From positions 62,001 to 126,000 of the forward strand of contig NZ_JAFKOH010000006.1 in assembly GCF_017303375.1 (NCBI RefSeq): DNA of 64,000 nucleotides. The letters are read 5' to 3'. The notes under the pieces are model-generated. The model worked only from the letters and a program-made list of their open reading frames with translations. It did no database searches and was not told the DNA's origin. The position numbers and the translations under genes were made by a program. This document shows, piece by piece, positions 9,087-19,591 of this stretch (its first letter is position 1; each line of letters begins with the position of its first letter). This DNA is from Bacillus sp. NTK074B. GTDB taxonomy: Bacteria > Bacillota > Bacilli > Bacillales > Bacillaceae_B.

Positions 9087-9997
9087 TCTTTTCCCTCTCC
9101 CTTCGTTTGATAAAATCGATGCCGATATCGACTTGATCCTTTTATTATAATAAAGAATGGTGTCATGCTAAGGATGAGCATAAAGGCCCAGGATGATGCA
9201 GGCTGATCTTCCATGATAAACCTCATGATCCCGTTGCTCTGAAACAGATATTCAATAACAACGAGATTTGTGAGCAGACACAGGATGATGACGGGTAAAT
9301 GAGCCAGACACTCCATCACCGTATTTTTGAAAAGGTGGTGAAACGAGATAAACGCATCGGAGAGGCCCTTTGATTTCGCAAAAAGTGCATAATCCTTTTC
9401 CTTCTCTTCTTTCATCAAAAGAAGCTGCATTTTAAGAAGGTAAATACCCGGTACGATGCTCAATGTCAAGAGTGGCAAGAGAATGGCCTGATGGTCGATC
9501 GTTGAATAAGCAAGGGCCAATTCAACACCTGTCTGCTTGTAAAACCATACAACAAATAATTGAACACTAAAGATAAAGAACACATCAGGAAGCGATTCGA
9601 GTACGTCTATAGCGGAGAATGTCACTTTTCTCAAATAAGAAGGGATCCGAATAAAAAACAAGCAGGCAAGAGAAGCCATCATGATTGCCATCATGAAGCC
9701 CCCGATCAGCAAGGACATACTATAAAAATAGGCATCTAGTATAGAGGGAAACAATTCAATCGCCACCAGCTTCTCATGGAATTCGACCGATCGCGCCTCA
9801 GGCATCCGGGAAAAGGAGAGCGTTTCCGAATGTACGTTATAAGAAAGAGTGTCAGGCCGGAAGACTCCCTGCAGAAGCGTCAGGGTGGATGATGTAAAAC
9901 TCTTCAGTCCGATTATCAGGGCAGGTGAAGCAAGAATGAGAATGATACTTGTGCACGTCAATCCAAATTGACCTATCTCTTTCATGAATGTTCTCAT
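9083..9997 (-). CDS. OppB-like ABC transporter permease
   Basis: This 304-residue permease pairs with the OppC-like protein downstream (4-bp overlap). The EAA-type loop is visible as YALFAKSKGLSDAFISFHHLF. The segment VLESLPDVFFIF is shared with the truncated permease at the left window edge, so the locus appears duplicated within about 10 kb. The extracytoplasmic part (residues about 30-85) is larger than in classical OppB. It lies 12 bp after the ArsR-type regulator and is probably in the same transcript. The substrate is unknown. Confidence 0.83.
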   Translation of the reverse strand: MRTFMKEIGQFGLTCTSIILILASPALIIGLKSFTSSTLTLLQGVFRPDTLSYNVHSETLSFSRMPEARSVEFHEKLVAIELFPSILDAYFYSMSLLIGGFMMAIMMASLACLFFIRIPSYLRKVTFSAIDVLESLPDVFFIFSVQLFVVWFYKQTGVELALAYSTIDHQAILLPLLTLSIVPGIYLLKMQLLLMKEEKEKDYALFAKSKGLSDAFISFHHLFKNTVMECLAHLPVIILCLLTNLVVIEYLFQSNGIMRFIMEDQPASSWAFMLILSMTPFFIIIKGSSRYRHRFYQTKGEGKE

Positions 9998-10009
9998 CTT
10001 TTTGGCCCC

Positions 10010-11059
10010 TTATGTAAAATCAGACTCATAAATAAATTGTTCCAGTAATGGGAGTGAGATGAATTGACTCAGATCGGATCGCAACGACTCCATCCTTTCT
10101 CTGTTTCCCGAATAAAAGATGTAATACCCTTTGCGCTCACTCTTAACCAAACCTGCCTTTTGAAGAGTCTTGATATGACTGGAAATGGTCGCTTCAGAAA
10201 GATCATGTTTTTCAGCAAGCTGTTTCGTACTATAAGGGTGAAGTAATACGTCCCGCAAAATCTTCAATCTTGTTGCTTCTCCCAAGGCTTTAAACATGTG
10301 CACTAAATCTTCCGGCGGCTCATCTTTCATCTCTTCTGTTTCCGGAACAGCCACGTGCAACCCAAGACAAAGCCTACCCGGATATACACCAAGCATGACG
10401 TGGGGAGTAATGAAAGTAGATGGCTGTAAAGTGATGTGGGGATAGTCCGATAAAGGAAATCGATAGGTCTCTCCTTTTTGGACTTTAATCGTTTGGTCTT
10501 TTAAAGTAACATCGGGGTGAACTTCGTTAAGTGCCCCCGGGAAAGAGAGGTCAAGCTTCTGTTGAAACGTTGCAACTGCCCTCTTAATCCATGGGCGAAT
10601 CCGGAATAATTCCGGCTGAAAGATTTTTTCGTTGTAATCGTACAGAAGCTGATGAATGCGGGCCTTCCACTGCTTAGGCTGGGTTAACAAGTCCTTTTGA
10701 TGATGGTTCAAGGGGGACATCCTGGTGTCCTTCTTCCAGGTTAGAAGCATATCCGCACTATACTGTTCTCCCAACATGTAAAAAATAAATGACTCATCTG
10801 GCATTGAACAAATAAACTCGATTACTTCCTCGGTTGAAGATTCATTCAGTCGATACTCGTTACGGATATTCATGAAGTACATCCACTCGTACGAGAGCGA
10901 ACCTAACAGGCGGATTTCTTCGACCATTTCTATCGGGAGTGATTCCTCTACCTCCATGGTCCACTTCCTTCGATAGGGATGATGCACCGGATTACACAGC
11001 ACATGCAAACTGGCCATTAATTCATTAAATGGGGAAAACACAATTTCAACACTCACCAC
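10010..11059 (-). CDS. ArsR-family winged-helix regulator with a long N-terminal domain
   Basis: The 349-residue protein has an ArsR/SmtB-like winged helix at residues about 248-325 (MFKALGEATRLKILRDVL, then QLAEKHDLSEATISSHIKTL as recognition helix). It is preceded by a roughly 240-residue domain that I do not recognise. No cysteine metal-binding motif (CVC) is visible, so it is unlikely to sense metals in the classical way. As first gene of a regulator-permease-permease operon it probably controls the transporter. Just upstream, ATCAAATTACTAAATTGGAT is a loose inverted repeat that could be its operator (weak). Confidence 0.82.
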   Translation of the reverse strand: MVSVEIVFSPFNELMASLHVLCNPVHHPYRRKWTMEVEESLPIEMVEEIRLLGSLSYEWMYFMNIRNEYRLNESSTEEVIEFICSMPDESFIFYMLGEQYSADMLLTWKKDTRMSPLNHHQKDLLTQPKQWKARIHQLLYDYNEKIFQPELFRIRPWIKRAVATFQQKLDLSFPGALNEVHPDVTLKDQTIKVQKGETYRFPLSDYPHITLQPSTFITPHVMLGVYPGRLCLGLHVAVPETEEMKDEPPEDLVHMFKALGEATRLKILRDVLLHPYSTKQLAEKHDLSEATISSHIKTLQKAGLVKSERKGYYIFYSGNRERMESLRSDLSQFISLPLLEQFIYESDFT

Positions 11060-11160
11060 AAATCCTCCTCAACTGATTCGTTATTCATCTAATCAAATTA
11101 CTAAATTGGATAAATTAAACATAAATTACGGTATATTGGTAGTAATGTCAAGAGGAATTT

Positions 11161-11174
11161 GAGGGACGGACCTC
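11161..11174 (+). repeat. GGGACGGACC repeat, forward arm
   Basis: GAGGGACGGACCTC. The nearest opposite arms are at 11553 and 11603, about 380-430 bp away, so this arm and those bracket the TGACGCAA array. Confidence 0.7.
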
Positions 11175-11227
11175 GGATGGGGGTTGCTAGGGTACGGGGG
11201 GTGGGTATTTTCCATAAAATAGAAAAA

Positions 11228-11316
11228 GACGCAATTACTAATTGAAATGACGCAACTTAGGCAAAAATGACGCAATTTCTTTAATAATGACGCAATCACC
11301 TGTAAAAATGACGCAA
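11228..11316 (+). repeat. five direct repeats of (A)TGACGCAA at 20-21 bp spacing
   Basis: GACGCAA cores start at 11228, 11249, 11269, 11289 and 11310. The four later copies extend to AATGACGCAA, and most continue as TT or TC. Spacing of 21, 20, 20 and 21 bp puts every copy on nearly the same face of the DNA helix. The intervening bases differ and are short, unlike a CRISPR. Confidence 0.75.
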
Positions 11317-11552
11317 TTATCTCTAGAACCTCTTTAGAAATCTTCTACAAGACGATCTACAGGAGCAAATATGAAACCTTTTTAGAGATTTCACTCGCAT
11401 GTTCAAGCAAATATCATGATGTTCACCATATTTCCCTTAGAAAGTAGCTACCTCCTTCTCTTTTAAACGAATTTCAGATCCACATCCTCGCAAATCTTAT
11501 ACCACCCACTATGATTTATTGCTTCCATTAAAAAGGCATCCAAATACCTACT

Positions 11553-11565
11553 GAGGTCCGTCCCC
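11553..11565 (-). repeat. GGGACGGACC repeat, reverse arm
   Basis: GAGGTCCGTCCCC, the complement of the forward arm, lies in the gltD downstream region, followed by an A-run (T-run on the minus strand). Confidence 0.7.
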
Positions 11566-11617
11566 AAAAAATCAAAAACCCCCATCAGGCATCAAGCCCG
11601 ACGGAGGTCCGTCCCTC
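11566..11617 (-). terminator. gltD terminator built partly from a GGGACGGACC arm
   Basis: On the minus strand, ACCTCCGTCGGGC pairs with GCCTGATGGGGGT through 13 consecutive pairs including G-U, with a 5-base loop, followed by TTTTTGATTTTTT. The left side of the stem is the end of the repeat arm at 11603-11617, so the repeat has become part of the terminator. Confidence 0.75.
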
Positions 11618-11624
11618 AAAAATA

Positions 11625-13112
<1,488 letters not shown>

Positions 13113-13129
13113 GATATCCCCCTCCCTGA

Positions 13130-16100
13130 TTAATTCGCAGGTTCCAGTACTTTTTTCTCTTCTTTCGTACCTTCTTCAAATGCGGCCATTTCCGCATCGA
13201 ATTTCTCTAATCCGCTATTTTCAAGCTCACTGATCCTCTCTCTCATTTTGAGATAAGATTTTGGAATCACGCGCACAAATTTAGATACGTAGGATTCCCA
13301 GTTGGCTAAGATTTTCTTTCCATTGTTGCTGTTTGTATAGTGAACGTATCTCTCGATCATGTCATACACATCTTTCATCTCTTCAGGATCAAATAATGGC
13401 TGAACCAGGACCAGTTCCTGATTGCACCTTGAGCGGAAGTTTTCATCTTCATCCAGGACATATGCGACCCCGCCTGACATTCCGGCAGCAAAGTTTCGCC
13501 CCGTCAATCCAAGGACGACCACTTTTCCTCCCGTCATATACTCGCAGCCGTGATCCCCTACGCTCTCAACGACAACCTGAGCCCCGCTGTTTCGGACGCA
13601 GAAACGTTCGCCTGCCACTCCATATATATAGGCTTCTCCACCGGATGCACCGTAGAAGGAAACGTTCCCTATAATCGTATTACGTTCAGGAATGAATGTG
13701 GCTGTCGGATCCGGATGAACGATGATCTTCCCACCTGATAATCCTTTTCCTACAAAGTCATTGGAATCGCCGACCAGTCTCAACGTCAGTCCTTTCGGAA
13801 TAAAGGCACCGAAGCTTTGGCCTGCTGAGCCTTTAAAAGTCAGGCGGATCGTATCTTCCGGTAAGCCTTCCGCTCCATAACGTTTGGTGATTTCGCTTCC
13901 AAGCATCGTACCGGTCACACGGTGAATATTTCGGATCGCTGTGGTCCATTCAACAGGCTCACCTGTTTCAATCGCGTTTCGGCAACGCGGAATCAGTTCT
14001 TGATAATCCAGCGTCTTCTCAAGCTCATGATCTTGCTTCCGGGTCGCATATCTGCCAACCTTCTCGGGCACATCCGGCTGATGAAGAAGAGCTGAAAGGT
14101 CGATACCTTTTCCTTTCCAATGGTCGATTGCCTCATTGGCTTCCAGAATATCGGTTCTCCCGATCATTTCATTGATGGTCCTGAATCCAAGCTGAGCCAT
14201 AAGCTCCCTTGTTTCCTGGGCAACGAAACGCATGAAGTTCGCTACATGCTCAGGGTCACCTGTGTATTTTTTACGTAACTCAGGGTCTTGTGTCGCGATT
14301 CCGACTGGGCATGTATTCATATGACACACGCGCATCATGACACAGCCAAGAACGACAAGAGGTGCAGTCGAGAAGCCGTATTCTTCTGCTCCCAGAAGTG
14401 ATGCCACAACGACATCCCGTCCCGTCATCATCTTCCCGTCCGTCTCAACGACAATACGGTCACGAAGGCGGTTTAACAATAAAGTTTGATGCGCTTCGGC
14501 AAGACCGATTTCCCAAGGCAATCCTGTATGTTTCAGACTGGTCCTCGGTGCAGCACCTGTACCGCCATCGTACCCACTGATCAGCACGACGTCCGCCCTT
14601 CCTTTTGCGACACCTGCAGCAATCGTTCCAACGCCTACAGCTGATACGAGCTTTACACTGATCCGCGCCTGAGGATTCGCATTCTTAAGGTTATAGATCA
14701 GCTCGGCAAGATCTTCAATCGAATAGATATCATGGTGAGGCGGTGGAGAAATCAACTCTACTCCAGGCGTTGATCCCCTGACTTCAGCAACCCAAGGGTA
14801 TACCTTTTTACCAGGGAGGTGTCCCCCTTCACCTGGTTTGGCCCCTTGAGCGACCTTGATTTGAATTTCGTCTGCGTTCACAAGATAGTGACTCGTTACA
14901 CCGAAACGCCCTGACGCCACTTGCTTGATCGAGCTGCGGCGTGAATCTCCATTTTCATCCGGGACAAAGCGACTCGGGTGCTCCCCACCTTCTCCTGAAT
15001 TGCTTCGCCCACCGATTTTATTCATGGCAATGGCCAATGCTTCATGGGCTTCCTGACTGATGGAACCGAATGACATGGCGCCGGTCTTGAAACGGCGACA
15101 TATTTCTTCAACTGATTCCACCTCATCAATCGGTACAGCCTTTGTTTCTTTAAACGAAAGAAGTCCGCGCAGAGATTGCAGATTCTGCTTCTCGTCCGTC
15201 AACATAGTGGAATATTTCTTGAATAGCTCATAATTATTCGTACGGCATGCATGCTGGAGTGTGTGGATCGTACTTGGATTGTACGCATGATCCTCTCCGT
15301 CTCGGCGATATTGGAACTCGTCTCCGGATTCTAATGTACGCTGATTATCTTTTCGTTCATTGAATGCTTTCGTATGCCTTAGTAGTACCTCTTTTTCAAT
15401 GATGTCCATTCCGATTCCGCCGAGTCTTGAAGCGGTCCGGGTGAAATATTTATCGATGACATCCTTATGAATGCCGACAGCTTCAAAGATTTGGGCCCCA
15501 CGGTAACTTTGAATCGTTGAAATCCCCATCTTGGATAGGACCTTGATGACACCGTCCGTTCCTGATTTCACAAAGCTCTTTACCGCTTGGTCATACGTCT
15601 TGTCTTGAAGCTCACCTTTTCCGATCAGATCACGCAGGGTTTCATACGCTAAATATGGGTAGATGGCCTCTGCCCCGTATCCGAGCAGGGTTGCGAAATG
15701 ATGGACTTCCCGTGGCTCTCCTGATTCAAGGATAATGCTGACGGTCGTACGCGTCCCCTCACGAATGAGATGGTGATGAAGACCTGACACGGCAAGAAGT
15801 GCTGGAATGGCAGCCTTCTCCTTCACCACACCACGGTCGGATAAAATAAGAAGTGTCGCCCCATCTGCTACGGCCTGGTCAGCTTTTTCATAAAGAGCAT
15901 CCAAAGTACCTTCGAATTGATTTCCTTCTTCGGTTACATCAAACAAAATGGATAACGTGACAGATTCAAAGCCTTTTTCGTTTTGGTGTCTAAGCTTTTC
16001 CAGTTCTTCCCCAGTTAAGATAGGTGTCTTTAAATGGATATGTCTGCAGCTTTCAGGTCCCGGATTCACCAGGTTTCCTTCTGCCCCAATCGTGGTTCCC

Positions 16101-17728
16101 ACTGAAGTAATGATCTGCTCCCGAATCGCATCGATCGGTGGATTCGTGACCTGAGCAAATAATTGCTTAAAGTAGTTATAAAGAAGCTGAGGCTTCCTGG
16201 AAAGAACGGCAAGAGGTGAATCATACCCCATTGAGCCTACCGGATCTTTTCCATCCGTCACCATCGGCTTGATGATTTTGTTCAGTTCCTCTGTCGTATA
16301 GCCGAATGCCTGTTGCTGAAGAAGGACTTCTTCAGATTCCAGTTGAACCACTTCATGAGTCGTTTCCGGCAGGTCTTCCAGTTCCAATTTGTTATTATCC
16401 AGCCAATGTCTATAAGGTTGCTCTGAAGCAACGCGCAGCTTGATCTCTTCATCAGGGATGATTCGTCCTTTTTCCAAATCGACGAGAAGCATCTTTCCAG
16501 GCTGCAGTCGATCTTTATAGACGATGTCATCGGCAAAAATATCGAGGGCACCCACTTCGGAACCCAGGACGATCATGCCGCCCTTGGTCACATAGTATCT
16601 GGCAGGCCGAAGTCCGTTACGATCAAGGCACGCACCGATTTGCGTTCCATCCGTGAACACAAGGGCTGCCGGTCCATCCCACGGCTCCATCAAACAGCTG
16701 TGATATTCGTAAAAATCCTTCTTCTTTGGATGGATCGTGTCATCGTTTTCCCAAGGTTCCGGAACCATCATCATGGCCGTGTGTGCAAGGGATCTTCCAG
16801 ATAAATGAAGGAATTCAAAGCAGTTATCGAACATAGAGGAATCACTGCCTGTCTCATCGATAACGGGTAGGATTTTTTCCAGATCTTCGGCTTTAAAGGC
16901 ACTTGAGCTGCACAGCTTTTCACGTGCGCGCATCCAGTTCACGTTCCCTCGCAATGTATTGAATTCACCATTATGGATCGTATATCTGTTAGGATGAGAT
17001 CGTTGCCAGCTTGGGAAAGTGTTTGTACTAAAGCGGGAGTGTACTAATGCTAAAGCTGAACGAAACTCAGGGTGGTTGAGGTCAATATAAAAGGAATCGA
17101 GCTGTTCCGGGATGAGCATCCCTTTGTAGACGATGGTCGTAGAAGACAAACTGCAAAGGTAAACGTCCTCTTGTCCTTCCACGGTCTCTACTTCTTTTTC
17201 GATTCGCTTCCGGATCACATATAACTTGCGCTCAAAATCCATCCGTGACTGCATGTCTTCCGATGCCCCGATGAAAATTTGACGGATGAACGGTTTCGAC
17301 TTCGATGCCACTTTCCCTACAAAGGAATCATTAAGTGGAACAGGTCTCCAACCGAGTGTCTTCTGACCCTCTTCTTCAATGATGCGTTCAAAGATTTCTT
17401 TACTCTTCTGGCGCTTGTCATAATTTTCAGGAAGGAAGACCATCCCAATCCCATATTCGCCTTTCCTTGGGAGGGTGATGTCCTCTTTTTCACATTGCTT
17501 CTTAAAGAAATGATGAGGGATTTGGGTGAGGATACCTGCACCGTCACCGGTACTTGTATCGGCAGATTGTCCTCCGCGGTGCTCTAAGTTACATAGAATA
17601 TTAATGGCATTTTGAACGATGCTGTGACTTTTTGTCCCATCTATATTTGCAATCATTCCAATTCCACATGCTTCATGTTCTTGCGCAGGATCATACATGC
17701 CTTGCGCTACAGGAAGATTCGTTTTCAT
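13130..17728 (-). CDS. gltB: glutamate synthase large subunit
   Basis: The 1532-residue protein makes two glutamates from glutamine and 2-oxoglutarate. It starts with a 20-residue propeptide before Cys21 (EACGIGMIA), the N-terminal nucleophile of the glutaminase domain. The central FMN domain has [16 protein letters not shown] and the long stretch around [13 protein letters not shown]. The 3Fe-4S cysteines are in [17 protein letters not shown]. The C-terminal beta-helix ([21 protein letters not shown]) is complete. In B. subtilis it is called gltA and lies next to the activator gene gltC; no LysR-type gene is seen here. A TATACT -10 box lies at 17804-17809, with a poor -35. Confidence 0.96.
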   Translation of the reverse strand: MKTNLPVAQGMYDPAQEHEACGIGMIANIDGTKSHSIVQNAINILCNLEHRGGQSADTSTGDGAGILTQIPHHFFKKQCEKEDITLPRKGEYGIGMVFLPENYDKRQKSKEIFERIIEEEGQKTLGWRPVPLNDSFVGKVASKSKPFIRQIFIGASEDMQSRMDFERKLYVIRKRIEKEVETVEGQEDVYLCSLSSTTIVYKGMLIPEQLDSFYIDLNHPEFRSALALVHSRFSTNTFPSWQRSHPNRYTIHNGEFNTLRGNVNWMRAREKLCSSSAFKAEDLEKILPVIDETGSDSSMFDNCFEFLHLSGRSLAHTAMMMVPEPWENDDTIHPKKKDFYEYHSCLMEPWDGPAALVFTDGTQIGACLDRNGLRPARYYVTKGGMIVLGSEVGALDIFADDIVYKDRLQPGKMLLVDLEKGRIIPDEEIKLRVASEQPYRHWLDNNKLELEDLPETTHEVVQLESEEVLLQQQAFGYTTEELNKIIKPMVTDGKDPVGSMGYDSPLAVLSRKPQLLYNYFKQLFAQVTNPPIDAIREQIITSVGTTIGAEGNLVNPGPESCRHIHLKTPILTGEELEKLRHQNEKGFESVTLSILFDVTEEGNQFEGTLDALYEKADQAVADGATLLILSDRGVVKEKAAIPALLAVSGLHHHLIREGTRTTVSIILESGEPREVHHFATLLGYGAEAIYPYLAYETLRDLIGKGELQDKTYDQAVKSFVKSGTDGVIKVLSKMGISTIQSYRGAQIFEAVGIHKDVIDKYFTRTASRLGGIGMDIIEKEVLLRHTKAFNERKDNQRTLESGDEFQYRRDGEDHAYNPSTIHTLQHACRTNNYELFKKYSTMLTDEKQNLQSLRGLLSFKETKAVPIDEVESVEEICRRFKTGAMSFGSISQEAHEALAIAMNKIGGRSNSGEGGEHPSRFVPDENGDSRRSSIKQVASGRFGVTSHYLVNADEIQIKVAQGAKPGEGGHLPGKKVYPWVAEVRGSTPGVELISPPPHHDIYSIEDLAELIYNLKNANPQARISVKLVSAVGVGTIAAGVAKGRADVVLISGYDGGTGAAPRTSLKHTGLPWEIGLAEAHQTLLLNRLRDRIVVETDGKMMTGRDVVVASLLGAEEYGFSTAPLVVLGCVMMRVCHMNTCPVGIATQDPELRKKYTGDPEHVANFMRFVAQETRELMAQLGFRTINEMIGRTDILEANEAIDHWKGKGIDLSALLHQPDVPEKVGRYATRKQDHELEKTLDYQELIPRCRNAIETGEPVEWTTAIRNIHRVTGTMLGSEITKRYGAEGLPEDTIRLTFKGSAGQSFGAFIPKGLTLRLVGDSNDFVGKGLSGGKIIVHPDPTATFIPERNTIIGNVSFYGASGGEAYIYGVAGERFCVRNSGAQVVVESVGDHGCEYMTGGKVVVLGLTGRNFAAGMSGGVAYVLDEDENFRSRCNQELVLVQPLFDPEEMKDVYDMIERYVHYTNSNNGKKILANWESYVSKFVRVIPKSYLKMRERISELENSGLEKFDAEMAAFEEGTKEEKKVLEPAN

Positions 17729-18075
17729 CCAGTGTCCTCCTCTACTAAACGTGTATATTTTTTGAATAATTAACCGAATGATTAAATTTTCTTAATTTTC
17801 GTTAGTATATCATGAAATTTAGAAAAAACGAAAAATTATGTTAATGAAAAATACGCAGATTATCCAAATATATGTGTAATAACGAGGCGGAAAGCTTATA
17901 TATTAATCATTATTTTAACTTAATATTCAGAATACTTTAACGCTTGATGTTATCATAAAGAAATCGCTTACAATATTTCGCATTCCTAAGCAAATTTCCA
18001 CAAAACCCAACATGAATTTTCATACAAAATAATTAGTAAAAAAATTTTTTCGCAAACAAAATAAAGCTGATTTTT

Positions 18076-18089
18076 GAGGGACGGACCTT
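18076..18089 (+). repeat. GGGACGGACC repeat, single forward arm
   Basis: GAGGGACGGACCTT. It lies 86 bp from the start of the complete hairpin copy and in the same orientation as that copy's left arm. Confidence 0.7.
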
Positions 18090-18174
18090 GCCTTCAATTA
18101 CTGAAATACCGTTCAGTTTAAGCAGCTGAAACTCTTCTTCTTTTCCCACCTCTCCAACATTCCAAACCACATGA

Positions 18175-18218
18175 AAGAGGGACGGACCTCCGAAAAACTT
18201 CGGAGGTCCGTCCCTCTT
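18175..18218. repeat. GGGACGGACC repeat, complete 20-bp hairpin
   Basis: The 20-base arm at 18175-18194 (AAGAGGGACGGACCTCCGAA) is perfectly complementary to 18199-18218, with loop AAAC. It lies after mnmH and could end its transcript, although the T-run is short. Confidence 0.9.
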
Positions 18219-18278
18219 CCTTAAAGCTTCTTTCAGCACTTCTGCTTCTAAGACTTCCCCCATCATGAGGGGATAGTC

Positions 18279-19319
18279 TCACTGAGCTGGAACTAATGAA
18301 TTTTTATTCTGAAGAAGCTTTTTGATCTCTTGATAGGCTTCTTCGATTGAGTTGACCTTCACCGAAATCCTTCGATCCACAGGATATTGATTGGCCATAT
18401 GCCTGTAACGCGGGTCATAATAGTATTCAAGGAGCAATTCCAGGATCCGCTCATAATGTCCCTGTTTCAGCTCATTCTCGATTTCATTCGCCACAGGGCT
18501 GTGGATTCTTCTCTTAATGACCCTGAACGCATCTGCAAATTCTTCATGATGCTCATGAAGGCGGTACTCTTCCAAAATATGGTCCACCCTTTCTTTCATT
18601 GGCATCTCAATAAAGATATGAAAGGCATTTTCCTTCTCCTCTACTAAAAAGTCAGGGAGAAGGAGCTTTCCAATTCGTTTACTTTCCGCTTCAAACAATA
18701 GAAAAGGAGATTCTTGAAGCTTCATCAGTTCTTGAAGGAGCAGGGAATCGAATGTTTTCTGATTGTGCGGGGTTAGACCTATTTTCCCGAAAATGGAGCC
18801 CCGATGGTTGGCCAGTCCTTCAATATCGAGGACTGGATACCCTTTCCTTTGAAGTCTCTTCAAAATCGCAGTCTTTCCACTGCCTGTCCCGCCGTTCAAT
18901 ACAAAAGAAGCGGGCTTCATTTCGAAAGCCTCCAACTCATTCAGCACCCAGTGACGATAGGCTCTGACACCACCATGTATCCTGTAAGTCTTGATCCCCA
19001 TCAGGTCAAGGAAGGTCGCAGCCGCTTTGCTCCTCATACCGCCCCGCCAGCAAAACACGACAATCTCCCCATCCAGCTTTCGAAACTCACGGATAAAGGC
19101 AGGAAGCTTCCCTGAAAAAATCTCCAACCCCCGGTCCGTTGCCACTTCCTTACTCACCTGTTTATACAGCGTCCCGACTTCTGCCCTTTCCCCATCATCA
19201 AACACAGGGATGTTCACGCTTCCCGGAATCGTCATTTCCCTGTATTCAGAAGGTGATCTTACATCGACAAACGTATACTTATGTAAATCGCATTGTTCTA
19301 TGGTTAGATCCTTGAACAT
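18279..19319 (-). CDS. mnmH: tRNA 2-selenouridine synthase
   Basis: The 346-residue protein has a rhodanese domain with catalytic Cys90 (VFCWRGGMRS) and a P-loop domain (NGGTGSGKT, residues about 142-150). MnmH exchanges sulfur for selenium at the tRNA wobble uridine through a geranylated intermediate, using selenophosphate. I chose ATG 19319 because AAGGGGAGT stands 7 bases before it; a GTG nine bases upstream lies within that site. It is a single-gene unit. Selenophosphate synthetase (selD) is not in the window. If the genome lacks selD, the enzyme may only geranylate or serve another thiol reaction. Confidence 0.93.
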   Translation of the reverse strand: MFKDLTIEQCDLHKYTFVDVRSPSEYREMTIPGSVNIPVFDDGERAEVGTLYKQVSKEVATDRGLEIFSGKLPAFIREFRKLDGEIVVFCWRGGMRSKAAATFLDLMGIKTYRIHGGVRAYRHWVLNELEAFEMKPASFVLNGGTGSGKTAILKRLQRKGYPVLDIEGLANHRGSIFGKIGLTPHNQKTFDSLLLQELMKLQESPFLLFEAESKRIGKLLLPDFLVEEKENAFHIFIEMPMKERVDHILEEYRLHEHHEEFADAFRVIKRRIHSPVANEIENELKQGHYERILELLLEYYYDPRYRHMANQYPVDRRISVKVNSIEEAYQEIKKLLQNKNSLVPAQ

Positions 19320-19591
19320 AACGAACACTCCCCTTACTGTCTCTATGTCCTATTTTACACTAAATATTCTTTCCGTTTTGATTCTATTTTAGAACGTTTC
19401 AACTAGTCCTTTCATCCTGTTTATACATTGAATATTCAGATTTTTCACCTCATTGGTACTATATACCATCAGTTCATCTCCCACTATAATGGTATTAGAA
19501 ATAATATTTCATGTTTTTAATTATTTTATTGAAGTATTATTTCAATAAAATGAAAACGGTTTCTTTTAGACCGAATGAGAGGAGTTTGTTC

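Larger units (their letters stand above)
11060..11624. other. 565-bp intergenic region with two repeat families
   Basis: No credible gene lies here. From left to right it holds the promoter side of the ArsR-type gene, one GGGACGGACC arm (11161-11174), a G-rich stretch, five TGACGCAA direct repeats (11228-11316), about 230 bp without visible structure, and two opposite-facing arms (11553-11565 and 11603-11617). The last arm is part of the gltD terminator. Confidence 0.7.
17729..18278. other. 550-bp AT-rich gltB upstream region with repeat hairpin
   Basis: The first 300 bp are very AT-rich and hold the probable gltB promoter (TATACT on the minus strand at 17804-17809). I found no convincing GltC or TnrA box by eye. 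The part from 18076 on holds one single repeat arm and one perfect repeat hairpin. A 77-codon minus-strand frame (18033-18266) crosses these repeats and is not accepted as a gene. Confidence 0.6.

Noticed and set aside
11228-11316. CRISPR array
   Set aside because: Repeat core is only 7-10 bp with about 13-bp spacers and no cas genes are present.
17729-18032. TnrA or GltC boxes upstream of gltB
   Set aside because: No stretch fits TGTNA-N7-TNACA or the GltC inverted repeat by eye.
18033-18266. 77-codon minus-strand gene after mnmH
   Set aside because: It runs through the repeat hairpin and a repeat arm, has no convincing ribosome binding site and no protein-like pattern.
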